DNA of 64,000 bases from assembly GCF_910577345.1 (NCBI RefSeq), contig NZ_CAJTMT010000008.1, forward strand, positions 50,128-114,127, written 5' to 3'. Every line of letters begins with the position of its first letter. Position 1 is the first letter of the stretch. Made by a program: the position numbers and the translations under genes. The DNA comes from an uncultured Duncaniella sp. (GTDB lineage Bacteria; Bacteroidota; Bacteroidia; Bacteroidales; Muribaculaceae). The notes under the pieces are model-generated. The model was not told the origin of the DNA, did no database searches, and saw only the letters and a program-made list of their open reading frames with translations. This document shows positions 1-8,071 of this stretch, piece after piece.

Positions 1-2
1 AC

Positions 3-557
3 AATGAGGTCGGTTCCGGCTCCGGGGGAGGTTCCTTCGGAGGATCGGCACCCTGCCGGATGAGCTTTGAGGCGGCTGTCACCGACGGCGCTCTCTTCAA
101 GGAGTGGCAGATTTCTCGTTCGCAGGAATTCGATGATGCCGGACTGCGGATTCAGGAGCTGTCATTTGACTACACCTTCACCGAGGAGGGACAGACCTAC
201 GTCCGCTTCATCTGTGCAAACGCCGACGGCAGTTGCGAGGCCCACGGCGATGTCTACACCATCTCCATCGGCACTTCCTCGCTCCGTTGTCCCAACGCAT
301 TCTCGCCAAACGGCGACGGTGTCAACGACGAGTGGAAGGTCAGCTATTCGAGCATCATCAGCTTCGAGTGTCACATCTTCGACCGTTACGGTCACAAGAT
401 GACCTCCCTTTCCAACCCTTCGCAGGGCTGGGACGGGAAATACAAGGGCAAGACCGTCCCTTCGGGCGCCTACTACTATGTCATCAAGGCAAAGGGCGCC
501 GACGGAAAGGTCTATGACCTCGCGGGCGACATCAACATCGTCAACTACAAACAGTGA
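3..557 (+). CDS. C-terminal part of a T9SS-sorted (gliding motility-associated, type B) secreted protein
   Basis: The reading frame is open from the left edge, so only the C-terminal ~184 residues are present. The first codons are Gly/Ser-rich, like a linker. The last ~85 residues carry the type B sorting domain (CHU_C-like): CPNAFSPNGDGVNDEW, then FDRYGHKM, GWDGKYKGK and VPSGAYYYVIKA. In Bacteroidota this domain directs export of large surface proteins by the type IX secretion system. The cargo part lies outside the window, so the specific role is unknown. The next gene follows after 41 bp on the same strand. Partial at the 5' end only because of the window edge. Confidence 0.85.
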   Translation, partial: NEVGSGSGGGSFGGSAPCRMSFEAAVTDGALFKEWQISRSQEFDDAGLRIQELSFDYTFTEEGQTYVRFICANADGSCEAHGDVYTISIGTSSLRCPNAFSPNGDGVNDEWKVSYSSIISFECHIFDRYGHKMTSLSNPSQGWDGKYKGKTVPSGAYYYVIKAKGADGKVYDLAGDINIVNYKQ

Positions 558-598
558 GCCTCCATACGAACATATAAACACCCCTAACGACTGAAACA

Positions 599-1582
599 AT
601 GAACAACTATCATAAATCGTTTATCGGCTCAGTAGCCGCCCTCGCACTTCTCGCCTTTTTTGCTCCTACAGAGGACATGCAGGCCCTCACTCCCTCGGCC
701 TCAGTCCCCGAACCTGCAAGTGAGCAGTATTCCGAGATTATCAATCCCGTCATACCGAAATCGGTGAAATTCGCTGGCAAGAAGGTTGACCTCGACAAGA
801 CCGACCGTTGGGAACGTCTTGACCGCGAACTGACAGCTATGGCCTATACCCACGGCAACACTCTTTTAGCTATCAAGCGAGCCAACCGCTATTTTCCGGT
901 CATCGCACCCATCCTGAAGAAGAATGGGGTGCCTGACGACATGATCTATCTCGCCGTCATCGAGAGCACCCTCAACCCCCGTGCGCTCTCCCCGGCAAAG
1001 GCCGGTGGTCTTTGGCAGTTCATGCCATCTACAGGCAAGGAATATGGCCTGGAGGTCAACGACTATGTCGACGAGCGCTATGACCCGGTCAAGGCAACCG
1101 AAGCCGCATGTCGCTATCTCAAAAACAGCTATGCGAAATACGGTAACTGGGAATCAGTGGCCGCAAGCTACAACGGCGGCATGGCCCGCATCACCAACGA
1201 GCTTGCCGCACAGCAGGTCGACACTGCCTACGATCTCTATCTCGCTGACGAAACGATGCGCTACATGTTCCGTCTCCTCGCCATGAAGCTCATACTTGAA
1301 AATCCCGCCGACTATGGCTTCCGCCTCACCGCCGACCAGCTCTATCAGCCCCTCGAATACACGACTGTCGAGGTCAGCACCCCGGTTGAGGACTGGCCGA
1401 CATGGGCCAAGCAGCAGGGCATCGACTACATGACACTCCGCGACCACAATCCGTGGATCCGCGCGAAGTCACTTCCCAACAAGACAGGCAAGACATATAT
1501 AGTAAACATTCCGACCAAAGAGTCGCTGTCGCGTGAGCGGCAGAAGAAGTCGGTCTACAACCCCGCATGGGTCACCGACTGA
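599..1582 (+). CDS. Lytic transglycosylase, MltD-like (SLT domain)
   Basis: 327 residues. An N-terminal hydrophobic segment (residues 7-22) acts as signal peptide or anchor, so the protein should work in the periplasm. Residues ~100-200 form an SLT fold: VPDDMIYLAVIEST with catalytic Glu122, then AKAGGLWQFMPSTGKEYGL and VAASYNGGM. Members cleave the MurNAc-GlcNAc bond of peptidoglycan, making 1,6-anhydro ends. MltD proteins usually end in LysM repeats. Here residues ~265-312 give only a weak LysM-like remnant (DWPTWAKQQGIDYMTLRDHN...YIVNIP). The gene lies 41 bp after the sorting-domain gene and 22 bp before uvrA and may be co-transcribed with both. Confidence 0.9.
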   Translation: MNNYHKSFIGSVAALALLAFFAPTEDMQALTPSASVPEPASEQYSEIINPVIPKSVKFAGKKVDLDKTDRWERLDRELTAMAYTHGNTLLAIKRANRYFPVIAPILKKNGVPDDMIYLAVIESTLNPRALSPAKAGGLWQFMPSTGKEYGLEVNDYVDERYDPVKATEAACRYLKNSYAKYGNWESVAASYNGGMARITNELAAQQVDTAYDLYLADETMRYMFRLLAMKLILENPADYGFRLTADQLYQPLEYTTVEVSTPVEDWPTWAKQQGIDYMTLRDHNPWIRAKSLPNKTGKTYIVNIPTKESLSRERQKKSVYNPAWVTD

Positions 1583-1604
1583 CGAATATTTTCCATAGAC
1601 AGAA

Positions 1605-4511
1605 ATGACGACAGCAAGCAATAATCATCAGCAGCAACAGCAGGACGACAATATCATCAACGGCAGCAACGCCACTCCCTATACCCGCAGCAAGCTATGC
1701 GTCCAGGGTGCGAGGGTCCACAATCTGAAAAACATAGATGTGGAGATTCCCCACAATACCCTCACCGTCATCACCGGACTCAGCGGCAGCGGAAAATCGT
1801 CGTTGGCTTTCGACACAATCTTTGCCGAGGGTCAGCGCCGCTATATCGAGACCTTCTCTTCCTACGCCCGCAATATGCTCGGCAACCTCGAGCGTCCGGA
1901 CGTGGACAACATCACCGGTCTCAGCCCCGTCATAGCCATCGAGCAGAAAACCGTCAACAAGAATCCCCGAAGTACCATCGGCACCACCACCGAGGTCTAC
2001 GACTTCCTTCGACTCCTCTATGCGAGAGCCGGAACAGCCGTCAGCTACATCACCGGAGAGCCGATGGTCAAATATACGCGCGAGCAGATTGTCAACCTTA
2101 TCCTCGAAAAGTTCAACGGCCATAAGGTCTACATCCTCGCCCCCTTGGTCAAGAACCGCAAGGGTCACTACAAGGAACTCTTCGAGCAGTTGCGCAAGAA
2201 GGGCTTCCTCACCGTGCGTGTCGACGGAGAGCTGCGCGACCTTACCCTCAACATGATGGTGGACCGTTACAAAAACCATGACATCGAACTGGTCATCGAC
2301 CGGCTGAAGGTCTCCGATAAGGACATGAGCCGCCTCGATGCCACCGTGCAGGATGCGCTCCGCCAGGGCGATAAGCAGGTGATGGTCTATGATGTCGATA
2401 CTGATAAGGTCACATACTTCTCTCAGACACTCATGGATGCTGCCAGCGGTATATCTTACCGTGAACCGGCTCCCCACAACTTTTCTTTCAACTCTCCGCT
2501 CGGAGCCTGTCCCTGCTGCAAGGGTCTCGGTTATGTCAACATCGTCGACCGCGACAAAATCATTCCCAATCCGGCTCTGTCTATCCACGAGGGGGCAATC
2601 CTGCCTCTCGGAAAGCACCGCAACGCCATGATATTCTGGCAGATTGACGCTATCTGCAAGAAATACGGCTGCACAATCAAGACTCCGGCCGAAAAGCTCC
2701 CCGAGGAGGCGATGAACGAGATTCTCAACGGAACCTCCGAGCGCCTTGTCATCGAGAACGAGACTATGGCCACCTACAACTACTTCCAGACCTACGACGG
2801 ACTGGTGAAGTATATCGAGATGCAGCAGTCCGACGAGTCGTCAGCCGCAGCCAAGAAGTGGAGCGAGGGATTTTTCTCGAGAGGAGTCTGCCCCGAGTGC
2901 AACGGTGACCGCCTCAACCGTGAGGCCCTCCACTTTTTCATCGACGGCAAGAACATTGCCGAACTCTGCCGCCTCGACATCTCCGACCTCTATGAATGGT
3001 CGAAGGATGTGGAAAGCCGCTTGTCGCCGACGCAGGCCGTCATAGCCCACGAAATCATGAAGGAGATACGCAGCCGGTTGAAATTTCTCATTGATGTCGG
3101 TCTCGACTACCTTCAGCTCAACCGCGCCTCGGCCACACTCTCCGGTGGAGAGAGCCAGCGCATCCGTCTGGCCACGCAGCTCGGCAGTCAGCTCGTCAAC
3201 GTGCTCTACATTCTCGACGAGCCTTCCATCGGTCTTCATCAGCGCGACAACCGTCGCCTTATTGACTCGCTCAAACAGCTACGCGATGCCTCCAACTCTA
3301 TCCTCGTTGTTGAACACGACAAGGACATCATGCTCGAAGCTGACCATGTCATCGACATCGGTCCCAAGGCCGGACGCAAGGGTGGGGAAGTGGTGTTCAG
3401 CGGGACACCATCCGAGATGCTTTCTACCGATACCCTGACCGCGCGCTATCTCAACGGTAAGGACGTGATTCCCTGGCAGTCATCCCCTCGAAAGGGGACA
3501 GGCAAGAGGCTTGTGCTCCGTGGAGCGCGCGGCAATAACCTACGCAACGTCACCCTGACCCTCCCACTCGGCAAGCTCATCTGCGTTTCCGGAGTTTCGG
3601 GTAGCGGAAAGTCGTCGCTTGTAAATGCGACCCTCCAGCCAATCCTCAGCCAGAAGTTCTATCGTTCGCACACCTCGCCTCTGCCTTACGACAAGATCGA
3701 GGGTCTTGAAAATATCGACAAGGTCGTAACTGTCGACCAGTCGCCTCTCGGCAAGTCACCGCGCTCGAATCCTGCCACCTACACGGGCGTTTTCACTGCC
3801 ATACGCGACCTCTATGCCTCGCTTTCCGAAGCCAAGATCCGTGGCTATCGTCCCGGCCGCTTCTCTTTCAACGTAGCCGGAGGTAGGTGCGAGACCTGTT
3901 CGGGCAACGGCTACAAGACCATCGAGATGAACTTCCTTCCCGATGTCCTCGTCCCATGCGAGACCTGCGGAGGAAAGCGCTACAACCGCGAGACCCTCGA
4001 AGTGCGTTTTAAAGGCAAGTCCATTGCTGATGTGCTCGACATGACCATCAATCAGGCTGTGGAATTTTTCGGTGGTATCCCGGCTATTATCAATAAAATC
4101 AAGGTGCTGCAGGACATTGGTCTCGGCTACATCAAGCTCGGGCAGCCCTCATCGACCCTCTCCGGAGGTGAGAACCAGCGTGTGAAACTCGCGACCGAAC
4201 TTTCGAGACGCGACACCGGCAAGACCCTCTTCATTCTTGACGAGCCCACAACCGGATTGCATTTCGACGACATCCGTGTGCTTCTCAACGTCCTCAACCG
4301 TCTTGTCGACAAGGGTAATACCGTTCTTGTCATCGAACATAATCTCGATGTCGTTTGCTCTGCCGACCATATCATAGACATGGGACCGGGTGGAGGAAAG
4401 AACGGAGGTCACATCATAGCAACCGGTACCCCTCTGCAGATTGCGAAATCCGATTCGCCCACGGCTGCCTTTGTGCGCGAGACCCTTCAGCAGCAGGGAG
4501 CCTCTTTGTGA
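1605..4511 (+). CDS. uvrA: Excinuclease ABC subunit A (UvrA), variant without the first zinc CxxC pair
   Basis: 968 residues, normal length for UvrA, the damage-recognition ATPase of nucleotide excision repair that loads UvrB. Two ABC modules are visible: Walker A GLSGSGKSS (58-66) with LSGGESQRIRLATQLG and ILDEPSIGLHQRD, then GVSGSGKSSL with LSGGENQRVKLATELS and ILDEPTTGLHFDD. The C-terminal zinc module is complete (CETCSGNGYK...CETCGGKRYN). In the first module only the second Cys pair remains (GACPCCKGLG). Where CPxC is expected upstream the sequence reads TLMDAASGISYREP, with no cysteine. The N-terminus has a Gln-rich stretch before the first beta strand. Bacteroidota often carry more than one UvrA; this looks like the variant type. 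Confidence 0.93.
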   Translation: MTTASNNHQQQQQDDNIINGSNATPYTRSKLCVQGARVHNLKNIDVEIPHNTLTVITGLSGSGKSSLAFDTIFAEGQRRYIETFSSYARNMLGNLERPDVDNITGLSPVIAIEQKTVNKNPRSTIGTTTEVYDFLRLLYARAGTAVSYITGEPMVKYTREQIVNLILEKFNGHKVYILAPLVKNRKGHYKELFEQLRKKGFLTVRVDGELRDLTLNMMVDRYKNHDIELVIDRLKVSDKDMSRLDATVQDALRQGDKQVMVYDVDTDKVTYFSQTLMDAASGISYREPAPHNFSFNSPLGACPCCKGLGYVNIVDRDKIIPNPALSIHEGAILPLGKHRNAMIFWQIDAICKKYGCTIKTPAEKLPEEAMNEILNGTSERLVIENETMATYNYFQTYDGLVKYIEMQQSDESSAAAKKWSEGFFSRGVCPECNGDRLNREALHFFIDGKNIAELCRLDISDLYEWSKDVESRLSPTQAVIAHEIMKEIRSRLKFLIDVGLDYLQLNRASATLSGGESQRIRLATQLGSQLVNVLYILDEPSIGLHQRDNRRLIDSLKQLRDASNSILVVEHDKDIMLEADHVIDIGPKAGRKGGEVVFSGTPSEMLSTDTLTARYLNGKDVIPWQSSPRKGTGKRLVLRGARGNNLRNVTLTLPLGKLICVSGVSGSGKSSLVNATLQPILSQKFYRSHTSPLPYDKIEGLENIDKVVTVDQSPLGKSPRSNPATYTGVFTAIRDLYASLSEAKIRGYRPGRFSFNVAGGRCETCSGNGYKTIEMNFLPDVLVPCETCGGKRYNRETLEVRFKGKSIADVLDMTINQAVEFFGGIPAIINKIKVLQDIGLGYIKLGQPSSTLSGGENQRVKLATELSRRDTGKTLFILDEPTTGLHFDDIRVLLNVLNRLVDKGNTVLVIEHNLDVVCSADHIIDMGPGGGKNGGHIIATGTPLQIAKSDSPTAAFVRETLQQQGASL

Positions 4512-4563
4512 CAAGTATATCCGCTTTCACGGCCATTGCGTTGAACCCTCTGCGTAGACAGTA

Positions 4564-4595
4564 TGTTTTAATATATGTAAATCATATATAAAACA
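4564..4595 (+). terminator. AT-rich dyad after uvrA
   Basis: An imperfect inverted repeat (GTTTTAATATATG and CATATATAAAAC around a short loop) lies between uvrA and the DUF3575 gene. It has no GC-rich stem, so it is only a weak terminator candidate and could be an AT-rich leader instead. Confidence 0.3.
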
Positions 4596-4603
4596 TTTAA
4601 AAG

Positions 4604-5284
4604 GTGAGATCTATAATACTACTGTCAATATTCATCGCATTGGCCGCCCGTCTTGGAGCGCAGTCACCTTCAACAACTCTCCCGGTGTCAGTCGGTATTG
4701 AAACTGAGACCTCTAAACTGTATGATAATGAGGCGGTTCTCCGTAATTCTGATATTCCGGATCGTAGCCGTCCCTATTTTGCCTTGCGCAGTAATGCTTT
4801 GCTTGATGCTGCCCTTCTTCCCAACCTTTCCTTTGAGGGTGGTCGCGGGCAGTGGAGCGCCGTCGCTACATGGGCTTTCGCATGGTGGGGTGGTAGTGCG
4901 AAGACATGGCGCATGTATGGCGGTGAGGTCGAAGGCCGCTACTGGTTCGGAAAAACCACGATGGAAAAGACCTTGACAGGCCATCATGCAGGTGTATTTG
5001 TGGGGCTGTTCACCTACGACATCAAGCTCGGAGACGTAGGCCGTCAGTGTCCTGACGTGGCTGCAAGCTGGGGCGTGAGCTACGGCTATTCTTTCCCCTT
5101 GTCTCGCAGGATTAACCTTGATTTCAATCTCGGTATCGGCTTCATTCACTCGCATTATGAGCGCTACCGCTATCAGTGTGGAAAATATGTCTGCGACGGC
5201 AACCGGAAACTCCATTATTTCGGCCCTGTCAAAGCCGAACTCTCCGTGGTATGGCTCTTAGGCAACGACAACTACAATCGGTAA
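4604..5284 (+). CDS. DUF3575 domain outer-membrane-type protein
   Basis: 226 residues from a GTG start (4604). This start is chosen because it begins directly with a signal peptide (residues 2-18, ending ARLGAQ). The rest has alternating aromatic beta-strand patterns typical of small outer-membrane barrels (FALRSNALLDAALLPNLSFEG, GRYWFGK, GHHAGVFVGLFTYDIKLG, AASWGVSYGYSFPLSRRINLDFNLGIGF). This matches the DUF3575 family, often found with fimbrial or surface genes in Bacteroidota. Function is not known. A second, degraded copy of the last ~55 bp of the gene lies 150 bp downstream. Confidence 0.75.
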   Translation: MRSIILLSIFIALAARLGAQSPSTTLPVSVGIETETSKLYDNEAVLRNSDIPDRSRPYFALRSNALLDAALLPNLSFEGGRGQWSAVATWAFAWWGGSAKTWRMYGGEVEGRYWFGKTTMEKTLTGHHAGVFVGLFTYDIKLGDVGRQCPDVAASWGVSYGYSFPLSRRINLDFNLGIGFIHSHYERYRYQCGKYVCDGNRKLHYFGPVKAELSVVWLLGNDNYNR

Positions 5285-5381
5285 GCTGCGAATTCCAAAT
5301 GATGATTCCATCACCAACTTAAATAAAAATAACAAACGAGTAGTTATATAGCAGCAGTGTGCTCTTCGCCCAATCGAGCCA

Positions 5382-5441
5382 ACAAAGCCGAAGCCTCTGT
5401 GGCATGGCTTAGGCAACGACAACTACAATCAGTAAGCTGCG
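5382..5441 (+). repeat. Degraded duplicate of the DUF3575 gene 3' end
   Basis: The block repeats 5232-5290 with small indels: AAAGCCGAA...GGCATGGC followed by the nearly exact TTAGGCAACGACAACTACAA and TAAGCTGCGAA. It includes the stop codon and the bases after it. It is a remnant of a 3'-end duplication or of gene-tail replacement, and it is not a gene by itself. Confidence 0.75.
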
Positions 5442-5468
5442 AAGCTGCGGTGCGGTGGTAGCCCCGCA

Positions 5469-5520
5469 TCGAGCGGTAAAGCAATGAAGCCCGTAGGGCG
5501 AAATTGCTTCACCGCGAAGG
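5469..5520. repeat. Nested palindromic element
   Basis: GCGGTAAAGCAAT pairs with ATTGCTTCACCGC around the smaller hairpin GCCC-GTA-GGGC. Outer sequences (GGTGGTAGCCCCGC on the left, CCCACCACGGGC on the right) extend the symmetry imperfectly to about 5444-5558. The form is that of an interspersed palindromic (REP- or MITE-like) element; copies elsewhere cannot be checked here. Confidence 0.5.
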
Positions 5521-5668
5521 TGTGGGGAAAAGGAATGCATACCCACCACGGGCATCGAAGATGTCCGATAATAATGCGTGCCTCCGGATAATTAACATAA
5601 TTTGTATAGGTGAATTTTCATATTTGAGACGGGTTAATACCGTCGATGATTTATTAGGTAATATAAGA

Positions 5669-5729
5669 AAAAGCCATCGAGACTTCTGCTATCCTTTCTC
5701 GGGGGAAAACGGAAGTCTCGATGACTTTT
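5669..5729. terminator. Long-stem hairpin downstream of the LTXXQ gene
   Basis: Arms of 18 bases (AAAAGCCATCGAGACTTC at 5669-5686 and its near-complement at 5712-5729, one mismatch) enclose a 25-base loop. A on one side and T on the other makes it usable as a bidirectional terminator for the minus-strand gene ending at 5763. The loop and the right flank both contain TCGGGGGAAAA. Confidence 0.55.
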
Positions 5730-5762
5730 CGGGGGAAAATTATCCGATTTTGTTGCTGTTGT

Positions 5763-6464
5763 TTATCGCTGAGCCTGATAGGGGAAAACCTTGATCAGAC
5801 CGTTGTCGATATAGTATGAGCCGTCAGCTGTGGCATTCTGCTGAGCGGGATTCTGCTTGCATGTGCCGTTGTTGGTGCAGTTGGGCTTGTTACCCTTGCG
5901 ACCCTGAGCATTGGCTTTATTACCGTTGCGGTTGCCACGCATGGCTTGGTCCTTGCCCTGACGGTGGTGTTTCCCATCCTTGCCTTTAGCTACATGCTTG
6001 TGGCCGGGACCCTTCATGCCCTGATCGACGTAGCTGTTCTCGAGGAACTGGACATACTGTTCCGGGGTGAGGATGTTTTTGACTTTCGCAAGATAGTCGC
6101 GGCGGTTCTGGAGACGCTGCTCTGCGAACTGCTTGCGCTGTGCCTGCTTTTCAGCCTGTGAGAGTTGCTGCTTGTCTTTGTTGCCTTTAGTGCAGCTCTG
6201 ACTGTTCTTGCTGCAAGATGCATTCTTTTCGCCGTTGGTGCATTTTGCACCCTTTGCGGGTTTGAGGGCCTGCAGTTCGGCTTGCTGTTTTTCGGTGAGG
6301 TTGAGTCCCTGGAAAGGATTATATTTGGGCGCATCTTTCTTGGTGCAGTTGCCGGTGGCGCATACTGTCTTGGCCTGCGGACTTGCGTTCTGGCTCTGGG
6401 CTGACGCTGTAATGCCGGCCATTGAAGCGAGGAGAACTGCGATGCTGAGAATTGTCTTTTTCAT
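5763..6464 (-). CDS. LTXXQ-motif (Spy/CpxP-like) secreted basic protein, copy 1
   Basis: 233 residues with a clear signal peptide (MKKTILSIAVLLASMAGITASAQ). Two LTXXQ-type motifs occur: LNLTEKQQAEL (~55-65) and NILTPEQYVQFLE (~134-146). In the Spy/CpxP family these mark a periplasmic helical chaperone or stress sensor. A Cys- and Lys-rich linker separates them, and the tail is Lys/Gly/Asn-rich with several cysteines. The protein is paralogous to the one at 8072-8668: nearly the same signal peptide, NPFQGL/NPFEGL, YLAKVK.ILTPEQYV. No TAnnTTTG box was found upstream, so it may use another sigma factor. The call to the family is good; the exact role is unknown. Confidence 0.75.
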   Translation of the reverse strand: MKKTILSIAVLLASMAGITASAQSQNASPQAKTVCATGNCTKKDAPKYNPFQGLNLTEKQQAELQALKPAKGAKCTNGEKNASCSKNSQSCTKGNKDKQQLSQAEKQAQRKQFAEQRLQNRRDYLAKVKNILTPEQYVQFLENSYVDQGMKGPGHKHVAKGKDGKHHRQGKDQAMRGNRNGNKANAQGRKGNKPNCTNNGTCKQNPAQQNATADGSYYIDNGLIKVFPYQAQR

Positions 6465-6894
6465 AATAGTTTGTTTTTTATTTAATGTGTGTGTTGTTAG
6501 TTATTTCGTTTTGGTTAGTTATTCGTATTATTCATAATAGCTTTATTTCATGTCGTTTATACCCCTTTTACAGGTGTTGATCATTCCGATTTTATTTTGG
6601 AATCTGTTTATTAGACAATCTGAAAGCTGAATGGTTTAGTGCGGTAAATCGCGATTTAACTTTCTTTGTGCTAGATGTTTAAATACAGTTTCGATATGTG
6701 CCGTAATTTGAAAAATTCAGTGGATGAAACCCATTGACGCTTGCAAAAATATACAGAAAATGTATCGCAGGTTCAAAAAATAATTGCTGAAATATTTGTG
6801 TATCTTGTTGTAAAGCACTATCTTTGTGTCGACAGTTTCCACCACGCCTCTTGCCAATGCGTACCAGGGTGGAACTTTTGCTTTTTATACCATT
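6465..6894. other. AT-rich spacer between divergent LTXXQ and Abi genes
   Basis: No gene is supported here. The right end carries the Abi promoter (about 6796-6826). The left part is T-rich on the plus strand, next to the LTXXQ start. A frame 6679-6993 on the minus strand overlaps the Abi gene and is not supported. Confidence 0.5.
6796..6826 (+). promoter_or_regulatory. Bacteroidota-type promoter for the Abi gene
   Basis: A TATCTTTG -7 box (6819-6826) is preceded about 20 bases upstream by TTTG. Transcription should begin near 6832. This rules out the GTG at 6826 as start codon and supports the ATG at 6895. Confidence 0.6.
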
Positions 6895-7791
6895 ATGGAT
6901 TATATAAAACAACCACTGGATTATCCTCAGATTATCGCAATGCTCAAGCAACGCAATCTGTTGATTGGCGATGATGGTCAAGCGATAAAGCAATTAAAGA
7001 TTATTAGCTATTTCCGTCTGGCGAACTATCTTCGCCCGATGGAACAAGACAAGGTAACCCACATATTTAAGCCTAACAGCCATTTTGACAATGCAATAGA
7101 TCTTTATTACTTTGACAAGAAACTTAGGGCGTTGATTTTTACGGCCATCCAAAGCTTTGAAGTCGCATTGCGTTCAAAGCTGATACATTATTATTCTCTT
7201 AAATACGGCGCATTCTGGCTTATAGACAGAGGCCTGTTTTCTGATAAGAAGATTTTCTCAGATTGTACGATGCGTATTCAGCAAGAAGTCTATCGTTCTA
7301 AAGAGGATTTTATACAAGAACATTTCGATAAATACGATAATCCGATTGTTCCGCCTGCATGGAAAACACTTGAAGTTGTTTCTTTCGGCACTTTGTCACG
7401 GATTTTTTGCAATCTATCAGACAATTCTTTAAAGAAGAAAATTGCAAGGGAATTTAATCTGCCGCAACATAAATATCTGGAAAGTTGGTGCAAGAGTGTT
7501 GTTGCGCTAAGGAATAATCTTGCTCACCATTCAAGAACTTGGAACAGAATTTATCCTATACAGCCGCAGCTTCCTCAATCATTGACCGGTGATTGGATTG
7601 ACACCTCGTCTGTTCCCAACAATAGACTATATGCCCAGTTGTGTTGTCTTGCCTATTTGCAGAATGCAATACATCCTGTCAACAGTTTCGGACAACAACT
7701 GAAACAACTCATTAGCTCTCATCAGAATGTGGATGTCACGGCTATGGGCTTCCCCATAAATTGGAATAATCAACCACTATGGAGCGATTGA
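6895..7791 (+). CDS. Abi_2 family (AbiD/AbiF-like) abortive infection protein
   Basis: 298 residues from the ATG at 6895. An upstream GTG (6826) lies inside the promoter -7 box and is rejected. The pattern fits Abi_2: YPQIIAMLKQRNLLIGDD near the N-terminus, IISYFRLANYLRPM, LYYFDKKLRALIFTAIQSFEVALRSKL, PAWKTLEVVSFGTLSRI, and C-terminal CKSVVALRNNLAHHSRTWNR. The last is the RNxxxH-type motif (R-N-N-L-A-H) shared with HEPN-like RNases. Members protect against phage by halting the infected cell, probably by RNA cleavage. The gene stands alone and is AT-richer than its neighbours, and it sits between two paralogous LTXXQ genes. It was probably acquired by transfer. Confidence 0.85.
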   Translation: MDYIKQPLDYPQIIAMLKQRNLLIGDDGQAIKQLKIISYFRLANYLRPMEQDKVTHIFKPNSHFDNAIDLYYFDKKLRALIFTAIQSFEVALRSKLIHYYSLKYGAFWLIDRGLFSDKKIFSDCTMRIQQEVYRSKEDFIQEHFDKYDNPIVPPAWKTLEVVSFGTLSRIFCNLSDNSLKKKIAREFNLPQHKYLESWCKSVVALRNNLAHHSRTWNRIYPIQPQLPQSLTGDWIDTSSVPNNRLYAQLCCLAYLQNAIHPVNSFGQQLKQLISSHQNVDVTAMGFPINWNNQPLWSD

Positions 7792-7983
7792 GACAAATCG
7801 CTCAAAAGGCATATAGGTGTTGGTATTGTTAATACGATATTGGAAGATAGGACCTTTTGAATCATTCGAAATGTTTTCGCGTTTTATATAAAATGCAGTT
7901 CAATTATAAGAAGTTGAGCGAAAGTACGTCTAAGTTGTTTTGTAATTATTCTGAGATTCGGTCAAGAATGCATGATATATAAT

Positions 7984-8024
7984 AAATTTAATGCCATGAT
8001 ATTCAATATCGTGGCATTAAACTT
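7984..8024. terminator. Bidirectional hairpin between abi and LTXXQ copy 2
   Basis: TTTAATGCCATGATATT and AATATCGTGGCATTAAA form a long stem with one mismatch and almost no loop. T/A-rich sequence lies on both sides. It sits between the convergent ends of the Abi gene and the minus-strand LTXXQ gene, as expected for a shared terminator. Confidence 0.65.
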
Positions 8025-8071
8025 ATTCGGACATCCTGTGTCCGTTGGGGTATCGTGGATATGTATTGATG

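Larger units (their letters stand above)
5285..5762. other. Repeat-rich gene-free spacer
   Basis: This 478-bp spacer holds three things: a degraded copy of the DUF3575 gene 3' end (5382-5441), a nested dyad around 5460-5560, and a long-arm hairpin (5669-5729). The one open frame of notable length (5504-5794) runs across the dyads, has no promoter-like sequence and reads like chance coding, so it is not called. Confidence 0.6.

Noticed and set aside
1695..2618. Long minus-strand frame opposite uvrA (307 codons)
   Set aside because: Antisense shadow of a strongly conserved ABC protein; no family pattern.
5504..5794. Open frame of 96 codons across the palindromic spacer
   Set aside because: It runs through repeats and a hairpin, has no promoter or family pattern and overlaps the end of the opposite-strand LTXXQ gene.
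6826..6894. GTG start extending the Abi protein by 23 residues
   Set aside because: The GTG lies in the -7 box of the likely promoter, so it would not be transcribed as a start codon.
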